DNA of 64,000 nt from Actinomadura flavalba DSM 45200. GTDB lineage: Bacteria; Actinomycetota; Actinomycetes; Streptosporangiales; Streptosporangiaceae. Location of the stretch: NCBI RefSeq assembly GCF_000374305.1, contig NZ_KB894093.1, positions 1,240,001 through 1,304,000 on the forward strand, in the 5' to 3' direction. The position numbers were made by a program, and so were the translations under genes. Under the pieces are notes generated by a model, which did not search any database, was not told the origin of the DNA, and saw nothing but the letters and a program-made list of their open reading frames with translations. Shown in pieces: positions 55,343-63,750 of this stretch (positions are counted from its first letter, which is position 1; each line of letters begins with the position of its first letter).

Positions 55343-55687
55343 ATGACCACCTCTGCCCTCCCGCCCCTGCTGCACATCGCCGAACGCCGCCACTGGGAAG
55401 CCGCGGAGACCTCGGGCGCGCCGTACACCTGGTCCACCCGTGGCCGCACCCTCGCCGACGAGGGCTTCATCCACTGCTCGGCCGACGAGGCCCAGGCCAC
55501 CGGCGTCCTGGACCGCTTCTACGCCGACGTCCCCCGCGAGGACCTCGTCCTGCTGGTCATCGACCAGTCCGCCCTGACCGCCGAAGTCCGCCACGAACCC
55601 GCCGACGGCGCCCTCTTCCCCCACATCTACGGCCCCGTCCCCGTCTCGGCCGTCATCGAGGCCCGCCCACTCCCCGACACCCGCTAA
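55343..55687 (+). CDS. DUF952 family protein
   Basis: A 114-residue protein with the DUF952 signatures LLHIAERRHWEAA, DEGFIHCSADEAQATGV (about 40-56) and FPHIYGPVPVSAVIEA (about 92-107). It is a glutathione-S-transferase-like small domain of unknown role. ATG at 55343 appears leaderless. It is divergent from the SRP RNA and ends ten bases before the tRNA-Ser gene. Confidence 0.9.
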   Translation: MTTSALPPLLHIAERRHWEAAETSGAPYTWSTRGRTLADEGFIHCSADEAQATGVLDRFYADVPREDLVLLVIDQSALTAEVRHEPADGALFPHIYGPVPVSAVIEARPLPDTR

Positions 55688-55697
55688 GCTGTCCCAC

Positions 55698-55782
55698 GGA
55701 GGATTCGCCTAGTGGCCTAGGGCGCACGCTTGGAAAGCGTGTTGGGGGCAACCCCTCACGAGTTCGAATCTCGTATCCTCCG
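55698..55782 (+). tRNA. tRNA-Ser (anticodon GGA)
   Basis: An 85-nt class II tRNA. Acceptor arms GGAGGAT (55698-55704) and ATCCTCC (55775-55781) pair, with discriminator G. Anticodon loop TTGGAAA gives GGA. The long variable arm (TGTTGGGGGCAACCCCTCA) is typical of tRNA-Ser, and the T arm contains AGTTCGAATCT. It marks the left side of the defence island; no integrase or repeated tRNA end is visible in the window. Confidence 0.95.
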
Positions 55783-55806
55783 CCCCGCCTGACCAGGCAG
55801 AACAAC

Positions 55807-55836
55807 AGCCGGTGTCCACACGGACACCGGCTTTTG
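55807..55836 (+). terminator. Terminator after tRNA-Ser
   Basis: An 11-bp stem, AGCCGGTGTCC (55807-55817) with GGACACCGGCT (55822-55832), ACAC loop and a TTTT tract. Confidence 0.88.
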
Positions 55837-55970
55837 CCATCCTCCGTCTCATTTCCCGTCTCAGTTGAACGCGCACGCTCGCGATCATGCGTGTCCGTGG
55901 ACGTTGACCGGAGTCCGGAATCTCCGGAGTACCTTATTGCGGATCGCCATCGAGGAACTGTGCGGAACTT

Positions 55971-58900
55971 CTAGGGCGCCTCAAAGAGCGCGCGGTGGCC
56001 CGCGGCCCAGAGGGTCAGGGTGACTGCGACGGGCCTGACCTCGCTCCGGTTGAGGATCTCGGTGTGCAGTTCGATCTCCCTGGCCAGTGTGTGGATCAGC
56101 TTCCCCTGGAGATGCGGGCTCTCCGCGAAGTGCGGCGGGGCGACGCATCGCCGGATTACCTCGGTGAGGTGCCGCGCCAGCTGGGCGACGTGGTCTGGAG
56201 CGATCTCAGGGAACACCTCGTTCAAGGCCGGTAGCAGCTCCCGGTAGACGTGCCCCTCCGTCGCAGGATCGAGCTGGTGCTCATGGATCTCGGCCTGGTC
56301 GGTGAGGACCTGGTCGATGAGGTCGGCGAGCCCGGCGGCCAAGCGGTCCCAGGCACCGTCGAACTCGAGGAGGAGCAACCGCAGGCGGGTGCTCAACCGC
56401 CGGCTGAGCTCGGGCTCGGACTCGATGGTGCGCTCGATCTCCCGTTCCAGTGCCTCCCTGAGCAGAGCGGCGCGTTCCTCGTCCCCGCGGAGCGCGTCGA
56501 CCGCGGCCCTGAACCGGTCGTCGGTGATCTCGACCGGGGGGACGAGCACGGCGGGTTCGCGTCCCCGCACGTGCCGGTCGAGCAGCTCCCTCAGCAGGGC
56601 GCCGACCGGCTCCTCCGACTCGAGGGGAGCTCCCGCGACGATCGCCGCGTTCCGCAGCCGCAGCCTGATCAGCTCGACGGTGACCATGAGTTCTTCGTGC
56701 CGGAGTGCCTCCGCACGGGGCAGGAGCCGTTCCACGCGGCCGAAGAACTCGCGGGCCCGGGCACGGAACCGCTGCCGCGTCTCCGGGTCGGACAGGGCGG
56801 CCACGAGGCCGTCCCAGCCTTCGGTGTCCGACGGCAGGCCGCCGAGCTCGAGGATGGTCTGCTCCATCTGCTCGGCCGCCCGGTCGAGGCCGCCGACCTC
56901 CTCGTCGAAGAAGTTGACGATGAGGTGCGAGAGGTCCTTGTCGTCGTAGACGCTGAGCGCCTCCTCCATGTTCTCAGCGAGCGCCACGTAGTCGACGACT
57001 AGGCCGTACGGCTTGCCCCTGCGCGGCCTGTTCGTCCTGGCGATCGCCTGGAGTAGCTCTGCCCGGCGGATCGGCCGGTCGATGTACAGGACCTGTTCGA
57101 TCGGCGCGTCGAAGCCGGTGAGCAGCATGCCCTGGACGATGAGGAAGGCGACGGACGTCTCGACGGGTTCGGCCTCCACCGCGCTCCACGGGTCCTCTTC
57201 CGGCCCGGTGCTCGTCCGGAGGGCCGGAGCCGGGAAGTCCGCGAGGAACCGGGTGATCGCGGTACGTTGCGCGCTCCGGTCGGTCCACCGCCGCCACTCG
57301 GGCGGGTCCGGGCGCTCGGGGTCGTTCGAGCCCGAAATGACAGACACGAAGTCGACGTTCCGCAGCAGGTCGAGCCGCCGGCGGACCAGTTCCAGGTCGC
57401 CGGCATCGTATCCGTAGGGCGCCTGGAGGTAGAGCTGGTACTCCTCGACCGCCGCGACGAGCTCGTCACGTGCTCGCAGCAGCGCACTCCGGTACTCGAC
57501 GGCGGCCCGCCTGCTCACCGCAACGAGCTGTGCCTTGAAGCCCCGCTGCATGATGCCGGTGGCCCAGTGCAGAAGCATGTCCCGAGCCTTGTCGGCGATC
57601 AGTCCGGCGCTCTCCAGGACCTCCCGCCGCCCGACACCGACCGCCTCATCCGACCGGGCAGCCGCCTCGTCCAGGGCCTCCGGATCATGGATCTCGCCAC
57701 CGATATGCCGTCCCTCGTAGCGGATCGGCACCGTCGCGCCGTCCTCCTGTGCCTGTTTGAGGGTGTACGGCTCGTCGATGTCCTCGCCGAAGGTCTTTCG
57801 GGTGCCGTGGTCGCCCTCCCGGACCGGGATGATGGGGGTGCCCGTGAAACCGATCTTGGTGGCGTTCGGGAGCGACCTGCTGAGCCGGGCGTGGAGCTCG
57901 CCCGACTGCGTCCGGTGCGCCTCGTCGATCAGGACGAGGATGCGTTCGCTGCCGTTGAGCACGCCGAGTTCCGCGGCGGAGCCGTCGCCCGCGAACGCCG
58001 GGACGGCCGTATCGGTCCCGGCGTCGTCCCGCCGGGCCTGCTGGATCATCAGCTGGACGACGCCCGCGCGGACTTCGGCCAGCAGCCGCCGGGCGTCGGC
58101 GGAGGTCGCGGCGATCCGGGGTTCGCGCCCGCTGAGCCTGAGCACCGGATGCAGCTGGTCCTTGAGCTCGATCCGGTCGGATACGATCACGACGAGGTGG
58201 CCGCGCAGCTCCGGCGTGGTGCTCATCTTGCGGATGAGGAACGCCATCGTGAGACTTTTGCCCGACCCCTGGGTGTGCCACAGAAGCCCGCCGCGGTCGC
58301 GAGGGGTGCTTCCCTCGAGCAGGCGCAGGACGATCGCCAGCACGGCCCGGTACTGCTGGTAGCGGGCGACGATGCGGGTGCCGTCGGGGCGGAAGAGCGT
58401 GAAGTTCCGGGCGATGTCGAGCAGCCTGTCGGGGGCGAGGGCGCCGACGGTCAGGGTCCCCAGCGGGCTGAGCGGTCCCCGTGCGTCCAGCTTGATCGCC
58501 ACCCGGGCATCGGTCCAGGGCACTGTCGTCTTCCAGGCCGAGAAGTCCTCCTCCCGCGAGGTGACGGTGCCGAGCTCGGCGCGGTCCCCGTCGGTGACGG
58601 CCACCACGGTCGCGTACTTGAAGAATTCAGGGACTTCCCGGGGCGGGCTCACGCCCTGGGTGCCGATGGCGCGCCGCACCGCCATGACGGCCGCGGGCAC
58701 CCCTCCTTCCTCCGCGGGACGGGCCATGACGGCGGCGAAGAGGATCCCGTTGACGAACAGGGCTAGGTCGACGTTCGCGGTCGGCGCTCCTCCATCCTGT
58801 CGGCGCGGCACGGGCAGGTCGGTGACGACCAGCAGGTCATTGGTGTCCGGGCCGGTCCAGTCGACGAGCCGGACCGGGCGGCCGGTCGGCGTTTCGATCT

Positions 58901-59177
58901 CGTCGGAGTCGACGCCGGAGCGCAGCAGCTCAGCGAGGGCCTGGTTCCCCTCGGCGAGCCGGACCGGGAGCCGACGCGACATCGTGTCCCAGACGGTGTC
59001 CAGGTCGGTGTCGTTCAGCCAGGATCGCCCGTCCGCGTCGGCGTTGAGCTTCGCGATCGCCGCACGGAAGCGTCCTTCCAGCAGCCCGCCGTTGAGCTCC
59101 CCGGCGACGTCGGCGCCCGCACGGTGCTCCCGCCAGCCCAGCCGCATGAGGTCGGCGACCATCTCGTTCCGCCACAC
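55971..59177 (-). CDS. hsdR: Type I restriction HsdR subunit with an altered nuclease motif
   Basis: A 1068-residue protein. The N-terminal nuclease-type domain keeps Asp137 in NVDLALFVNG, but the following strand reads ILFAAVMARP, where family members have E-x-K (for example V-I-E-L-K-N-P), so the PD-(D/E)xK pair is M-x-R (151-153). The SF2 translocase is complete: Walker A HTQGSGKSLTMAF (about 301-313), DEAH in LVLIDEAHRTQSG (418-421), KIGFTGTPI, and QAIARTNRPRRGK. A long helical C-terminal domain follows (about 720-1068). It may translocate DNA yet not cut it, or use another cleavage mode. GTG at 59177 follows AGGAGG by six bases; longer starts (ATG 59192, TTG 59207) exist. Last gene of the operon. 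Confidence 0.92.
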   Translation of the reverse strand: MWRNEMVADLMRLGWREHRAGADVAGELNGGLLEGRFRAAIAKLNADADGRSWLNDTDLDTVWDTMSRRLPVRLAEGNQALAELLRSGVDSDEIETPTGRPVRLVDWTGPDTNDLLVVTDLPVPRRQDGGAPTANVDLALFVNGILFAAVMARPAEEGGVPAAVMAVRRAIGTQGVSPPREVPEFFKYATVVAVTDGDRAELGTVTSREEDFSAWKTTVPWTDARVAIKLDARGPLSPLGTLTVGALAPDRLLDIARNFTLFRPDGTRIVARYQQYRAVLAIVLRLLEGSTPRDRGGLLWHTQGSGKSLTMAFLIRKMSTTPELRGHLVVIVSDRIELKDQLHPVLRLSGREPRIAATSADARRLLAEVRAGVVQLMIQQARRDDAGTDTAVPAFAGDGSAAELGVLNGSERILVLIDEAHRTQSGELHARLSRSLPNATKIGFTGTPIIPVREGDHGTRKTFGEDIDEPYTLKQAQEDGATVPIRYEGRHIGGEIHDPEALDEAAARSDEAVGVGRREVLESAGLIADKARDMLLHWATGIMQRGFKAQLVAVSRRAAVEYRSALLRARDELVAAVEEYQLYLQAPYGYDAGDLELVRRRLDLLRNVDFVSVISGSNDPERPDPPEWRRWTDRSAQRTAITRFLADFPAPALRTSTGPEEDPWSAVEAEPVETSVAFLIVQGMLLTGFDAPIEQVLYIDRPIRRAELLQAIARTNRPRRGKPYGLVVDYVALAENMEEALSVYDDKDLSHLIVNFFDEEVGGLDRAAEQMEQTILELGGLPSDTEGWDGLVAALSDPETRQRFRARAREFFGRVERLLPRAEALRHEELMVTVELIRLRLRNAAIVAGAPLESEEPVGALLRELLDRHVRGREPAVLVPPVEITDDRFRAAVDALRGDEERAALLREALEREIERTIESEPELSRRLSTRLRLLLLEFDGAWDRLAAGLADLIDQVLTDQAEIHEHQLDPATEGHVYRELLPALNEVFPEIAPDHVAQLARHLTEVIRRCVAPPHFAESPHLQGKLIHTLAREIELHTEILNRSEVRPVAVTLTLWAAGHRALFEAP

Positions 59178-59233
59178 CTGACGCCTCCTCATGTGAGCGA
59201 TCTTCAAGCACCCTAGTCATCGGAGAATCTCAA

Positions 59234-61558
59234 TCAAGAGATTTCCGACACTTCCCGTCTCGGATAGGCCAGATCGGCGAGACATCGCGCCAGCCGCTCG
59301 GCCGCGTGCGACCGTTCGGCCTCGAGCTGTTCGAGCGAGCGCTCGTACTTGTCGATGAGGGTCCGGTACCGGCTGACGGCGTGGTCGCGGGCGGTGGCGA
59401 GCCGCCGGTCCAGCCAGGCGGCGAGATCCTCGTGGAGGATGTCCGCGACCAGGTCCCGGGCCTGCGGGCCATCGAGCCCCGAGACGCGCCCCGCGAGCCC
59501 CGGCCGAAAGGTCGCCTCGTGCTCTTGGACCGCCTTGCGGGCGGCTGTGCGCTGCTTCTTCAACGCCGTGGCCGGTTCGCCAGCCTCCTCGGCCTCCTTG
59601 ACCTCCGCGTTCAGCCGTGATCGTTCGGCGTCGAGCAGGGCGAGATCCGGCAGGAAGTCGGGCAGGAGGCGGACGGCCAGCGGGTGCGCGTAGGCGTCCC
59701 GGCGGTTCTCGGCCTCGGCGGCCTCGATCGCCGCGTGCCAGTTTCGGACCGGCTCCAGCGGGCCGTGCTCGGACCAGGCGTTCACGGTGTGCAGGTGGGA
59801 CGCCCACCAGTCCGCGATCACGCCGGTCCAGGCGAACTCGTCGAGCACGCGGTCGGCTCCGAACTCGTCGGTGAACGAAGCGATCAGCTTCTCGCGCACC
59901 TCGCTCGGCCGCGTCCTGCCCTCCAGCCCGGCCAGGACGTCGACATGCCGGTCCCACCAGCGGCCGGCCGATGCACGGACCTCCGCGAGCGACTTCTCGG
60001 CCGTCCGCTCGATCCGGTCGAGCTCGGCCCCCGGACCGGTCGGCGGGAACGCCAGGTACCGCTCGTCGCAGGGCACGAAGTGGTCGAGCAGCCGGATCCC
60101 GAACGGCCCCAGCTCCTCCTGGGCGGCCGCGATCTCGGCCAGCGGGACTCCCCCGTACAGGTGGGCGCTGACGTCGTCCGGCTCGGGCGGCGGGGTGTTG
60201 TCCACCCACCGCCGGATGTTGAGGTTGGCCTCGTCGGCCAGCAGGTCGGCGACCGTGACGACCCGGGAGAAACCCGGCAGCTCCCGCCAGGTCCCGCACA
60301 CGCTCACGATCTTCTCGGCGTGCTCCTCGCCGAGTTGGTTGCGGACCCGTCCCGGCGTGTACTCGCGGTCGGCGTTCACGAACAGCACCCGGCCCCGGTG
60401 CTCCGGCGTCCCGCCGTTGCGGAGCACCAGCAGGCAGACGGGGATGCCGCTGCCGAAGAAGATCGACGGGGCGAGCCCGATGACCGCCTCGATCCGGTCC
60501 TCCTCGAGGAGCCGGGCGCGGATGGTCTGTTCCTTGCGGCCACGGAACAGCACCCCGTGCGGCATGACCGTCACCGCGGTCCCGCCCGGCGCCAGCGAGG
60601 CGAGCATGTGCTTGACGAACAGCAGGTCGGGCTTGTTACCGGATTCTCCCGCGACGAACCGGCCGTACAGGTCGTCGTCCTTGGGGACGCCCTTCCCGGA
60701 GAACTCGGGATTGCTGATGATCTTCTTGAAGGTCCTCAGGCCCGTGCCGGTGGTGTGGCGCGGGGTCGCCAGGGTGTCCCCCTGCTGGACGTCGAAGTCC
60801 CTGACCCCGTGGAGAAGTAAGTTGATCCGGGCGCTCGCCAGCTGTTCGGAGGCGATCTCCTGCCCGTAGACCGCCAGGTGCTCCTGCCGGCCGGGGTGGT
60901 GGTCGGCCACGTGCGCGCGGGCGTGGATCAGGGTGCCGCCGGAGCCCACGCACGGGTCGTAGACGGTGTCTCCGGGACGCGGCCCGATGAGCCGGATCAT
61001 GAGCCGCACGACGCTGCGCGGCGTGTAGTGGTCTCCGGCCTTGGTCCCGGTCCCCTCGGCGAACCGCAGCAGCATGGCCTCGTAGGCCTCTCCGACGACG
61101 CCCCGGTGTTCGGTGGCGCCGTCGTGCAGCGGCAGCGGGTCCAGCAACGCCATCATCCGGTCAAGCGCAGCGTTGTCGGCGGGCTTGAAGCGGATCGACT
61201 GGGAGATGCCCCGCAGGTCGTCGTTCGCGGTCTCGATCTCTTGCATGGCGGCGTTCAGCCTGCCGGCGGTCCCGTCGGCCTCGGCCAGGTCCGCCCAGCG
61301 CGCCCGGTCCGGGACGACGATGACATCCCCATAGCTGCCGGGATCGTCCGCTTCGGTTCGTGCACGGTCCTCATCACCGGTGCGCTCGAGCTCTTCCCGG
61401 AGGATCTCCTGCTGCTTGTGCAGGTAGGCGTCGTCGCAGTACTTGAGGAACAGCAGCGCCGAAAGGCAGGCCCGCTTCTCCGAGACGCTTTTCTTGCCGA
61501 GCAGGCCGTCGCACTCGCGCAGGGCCTGGTCTAGTCGGTCGAAGGTTACGCGTTGCAA
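59234..61558 (-). CDS. hsdM: HsdM-type N6-adenine DNA methyltransferase with long C-terminal extension
   Basis: A 774-residue protein. The N-terminal HsdM helical domain (about 1-130), GDHYTPRSVVRLMIRLI (about 175-191) and SAM motif I DPCVGSGGTLI (201-211) are typical. Motif IV reads ISNPEFSGKG (NPEF, 283-286), where HsdM proteins have NPPF/NPPY. After about residue 500 a 270-residue extension contains charged coiled-coil (LLDAERSRLNAEVKEAEEAG). Type I HsdM proteins are usually about 500 residues, and no hsdS lies nearby, so the extension may replace specificity functions. TTG at 61558 has GGAG nine bases upstream and overlaps the rloB end; a GTG at 61651 is an alternative. Confidence 0.88.
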   Translation of the reverse strand: MQRVTFDRLDQALRECDGLLGKKSVSEKRACLSALLFLKYCDDAYLHKQQEILREELERTGDEDRARTEADDPGSYGDVIVVPDRARWADLAEADGTAGRLNAAMQEIETANDDLRGISQSIRFKPADNAALDRMMALLDPLPLHDGATEHRGVVGEAYEAMLLRFAEGTGTKAGDHYTPRSVVRLMIRLIGPRPGDTVYDPCVGSGGTLIHARAHVADHHPGRQEHLAVYGQEIASEQLASARINLLLHGVRDFDVQQGDTLATPRHTTGTGLRTFKKIISNPEFSGKGVPKDDDLYGRFVAGESGNKPDLLFVKHMLASLAPGGTAVTVMPHGVLFRGRKEQTIRARLLEEDRIEAVIGLAPSIFFGSGIPVCLLVLRNGGTPEHRGRVLFVNADREYTPGRVRNQLGEEHAEKIVSVCGTWRELPGFSRVVTVADLLADEANLNIRRWVDNTPPPEPDDVSAHLYGGVPLAEIAAAQEELGPFGIRLLDHFVPCDERYLAFPPTGPGAELDRIERTAEKSLAEVRASAGRWWDRHVDVLAGLEGRTRPSEVREKLIASFTDEFGADRVLDEFAWTGVIADWWASHLHTVNAWSEHGPLEPVRNWHAAIEAAEAENRRDAYAHPLAVRLLPDFLPDLALLDAERSRLNAEVKEAEEAGEPATALKKQRTAARKAVQEHEATFRPGLAGRVSGLDGPQARDLVADILHEDLAAWLDRRLATARDHAVSRYRTLIDKYERSLEQLEAERSHAAERLARCLADLAYPRREVSEIS

Positions 61559-62301
61559 GGGTTGTCGCTCCGGGGGGAAGTGGATGCGGACGGTAACGAG
61601 ATTACGCCTAGGGCCAGAAGGATCCGGTGAACATCGGTAGAGGGGTCGCACATGAGGCGCTTGCTGCAGTCAGCGGCGTGCTCGGCGGGGCCGCAGCGTT
61701 CGCTCGGGCATCCGGCCACCAGCCGAGAGGCGATCTTGGTGGCGTGCCCCTCTTTCCCCAGCAGGGTGCCGAAGAGCTGGGCTGTGACGTGCTTCTCGAA
61801 TCCCTCCCAGCCCTTGACCTGCTTGAGCCGCCGGGTGATGGCCTTCTGCTCTCCACCGAATCCTCCTGGAGGGCCACTCGCGAAGTGGAGCAGGAGCCAG
61901 AGCTCGAAGCAGGCGTGCGAGAAGGCCACGGAGACGCCCTCCTTCCGCGCCAGGTCGTAGGCCGCGAGCAGGGCCGCGTCCGGGTTGTCGTCCTTGTCGA
62001 AGACAGCCCAGAACTGGGCGCTGGTGACGCCACGTTGCGCGCGTCGCTGGCGAGCGGCCTCCTGGACGGCGGAGCGAGGCTTGTACCCGTTGAACTTCTT
62101 GGTCTTGCCCGGCTTGGGGGGCGTGGGGGTGATGTGGAGCTTGAAGTCGTGCCGGTCGCGGAACTCGTCCGCCAGCGCCCCGAAGTAGGTGCACTCGGTG
62201 AGGCCCTCACAGACGATGTAGAGGACCTTCGCCCGCCGGCTCCTCCCGGGCCGGATGCGGGGTGCCGTCTGCCCCTGCGGAGCACCTTTCTTCGGGCTCA
62301 T
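61546..62301 (-). CDS. rloB: RloB-like protein (TOPRIM-type partner)
   Basis: A 251-residue protein of the RloB family. VLYIVCEGLTECTYFGALAD (about 26-45) is the TOPRIM-like strand with Glu, FWAVFDKDDNPD (about 92-103) holds the Asp pair, and FSHACFELWLLLHFAS (about 122-137) is the family signature. It overlaps rloA by ATGA. RloA/RloB pairs were named from restriction-modification-linked ORFs in Campylobacter; ATPase plus TOPRIM nuclease pairs resemble PARIS and OLD-type defence systems. The C-terminal part has several cysteines (CPSERCGPAEHAADC). Confidence 0.88.
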   Translation of the reverse strand: MSPKKGAPQGQTAPRIRPGRSRRAKVLYIVCEGLTECTYFGALADEFRDRHDFKLHITPTPPKPGKTKKFNGYKPRSAVQEAARQRRAQRGVTSAQFWAVFDKDDNPDAALLAAYDLARKEGVSVAFSHACFELWLLLHFASGPPGGFGGEQKAITRRLKQVKGWEGFEKHVTAQLFGTLLGKEGHATKIASRLVAGCPSERCGPAEHAADCSKRLMCDPSTDVHRILLALGVISLPSASTSPRSDNPCNA

Positions 62302-63533
62302 GAGGCGGCTCCGGCCGGGGCCAGGGTCCCGGCCACCTCGCCGATGTTCAACGCGGGGATGCCTCCGTAGGCGCCGGCCAGGTAGTTGCGGTCGAGCGCC
62401 TCGGTCTTGCGCGGCCTCGCGTCCGTCAGCGGGTAGATCTCGGACACGCCGTCGCGGGATTTGGCCGCGATCCGGACCTGGTCGCGTTCCAACGGCTGGA
62501 ACAGGTGGGTGCGGCCGAGCAGGCTGGAATCGTGGACGGTGCAGACGAGCTGGGCGTCGTGGGGGTTGGCGTCCGGATCGTGGAACAGCCGCAGGACCTC
62601 GGCGGCCAGCAGAGGGTGGAGGCTGATGTCGAGTTCGTCGACGAGCAGGACCGCTCCCTTGTCGAGGGCTTCCAGGAGCGGGCCGATGAACGCGAACCAG
62701 GAACGGGTGCCCATCGACTCCTGGCGCTCGTAGTCCAGCGGCACCAGACCGCTCGGTCCTTGGTGCAGCAGCCGGAGATCGCCGCTCATCGCGTCGACTT
62801 CGGCTCCGGCGACGCCCAGGTCCGCCACCTTCAACAGGTCGGTGATCCGTGCACGGTGGCGTTGGTCGTCGTACATCTTCCGCGTGAAGGTGTGGCGCTC
62901 GTCGAAGTCTCGTCCGGGGCTCACCCACCACAGGTTGTGCTTGAACCAGTCGTGGATCGGGGTGAGGAACGGCTGGTTGAAGGCAGCCGCCACGGTGAGG
63001 AACAAGGCGTTCGGCCGGGTCTGCGGCACCAGGCTCTCCTTCGGCCCCCGCAGCCCCTCGCCGGGAAAGGTGATCAGCTCGTCGGAGTCGGCGTCGCGCT
63101 CGAACCAGACCTGGCGGCGGGCCTGCCCGCCGGGGTAGGCGTGCAGCCACTCCGACTCGACCTGATCGTCGGAGACCTCGAAGCCGTAGACGTAACGGTC
63201 GCCGTCAATCACCACGTCGACCTCGTACAGCGAGGCGGTTTCGCGGGCGGAGCCCTCTAGGCCGAAGGGCTCGCGGGGGATGTCGTCGAGGGACGCCCAG
63301 CCGTGCACGGAGTTGAGGACGGCCTGGCGCATCCAGCGCATGGCGTGCAGGACGTTGGACTTGCCGGAGGCGTTGGAGCCGTAGATCGCCGTGGCGGGCA
63401 GATAGGCCATCTCGCTATCGCCGGCGAGGCCTGCGGGACGCTCGGAGCCCTGGTTGAACTTCGAGGCCGCGAACCAGACCTCGAACTCGTCACGGAATGA
63501 TCTGTGGTTGACTCCCCTGAAGCGAAGCAACAT
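62298..63533 (-). CDS. rloA: RloA-like AAA ATPase
   Basis: A 411-residue ABC/SMC-type ATPase. Start MLLRFRGVNHRSFRDEFEVW, Walker A AIYGSNASGKSNVL (about 46-59), insertion, then Walker B VLLVDELDISLHPLL (about 290-304) and a switch His in VCTVHDSSLLG (about 328). This split is typical of AAA_15/AAA_21 ATPases in OLD, PARIS and Rlo systems. First gene of the rloA-rloB-hsdM-hsdR operon. ATG at 63533 follows GAGGAG by six bases. Confidence 0.9.
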   Translation of the reverse strand: MLLRFRGVNHRSFRDEFEVWFAASKFNQGSERPAGLAGDSEMAYLPATAIYGSNASGKSNVLHAMRWMRQAVLNSVHGWASLDDIPREPFGLEGSARETASLYEVDVVIDGDRYVYGFEVSDDQVESEWLHAYPGGQARRQVWFERDADSDELITFPGEGLRGPKESLVPQTRPNALFLTVAAAFNQPFLTPIHDWFKHNLWWVSPGRDFDERHTFTRKMYDDQRHRARITDLLKVADLGVAGAEVDAMSGDLRLLHQGPSGLVPLDYERQESMGTRSWFAFIGPLLEALDKGAVLLVDELDISLHPLLAAEVLRLFHDPDANPHDAQLVCTVHDSSLLGRTHLFQPLERDQVRIAAKSRDGVSEIYPLTDARPRKTEALDRNYLAGAYGGIPALNIGEVAGTLAPAGAAS

Positions 63534-63750
63534 GGATACTCCTCTAGGCGGGTTATGAATCCATCTTAAGACGATTCGTGCAGTTTTTCTACATATAGAC
63601 CGTGGAGATTGCCCAGGCGCTACTCTATGCGCTTCCGGGGCGACCCTCCGAACGCGGCCCGCGTCCGCAGGCTTCGGGCGGACCGCCGCGGTTCTGTCCC
63701 TGATCACGGATAACCTCGGGAGCGATACGCCGAGAGGGAAGGGCCGCTAC
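63534..63750. promoter_or_regulatory. Divergent promoter region of the defence island
   Basis: A 217-base gap between rloA and the second hsdM, much less GC-rich than its surroundings at 63540-63605. It holds TCTTAAGA (palindrome near 63566), a CTACATATAGACC tract and, for rloA, a TAAGAT -10 candidate. No clean -35/-10 pair was assigned. Confidence 0.45.

Noticed and set aside
55698..55782. tRNA-Ser as an integration site for the defence island
   Set aside because: No integrase gene and no repeat of the tRNA 3' end were seen in the remaining 8 kb; the right end of the island lies outside the window.
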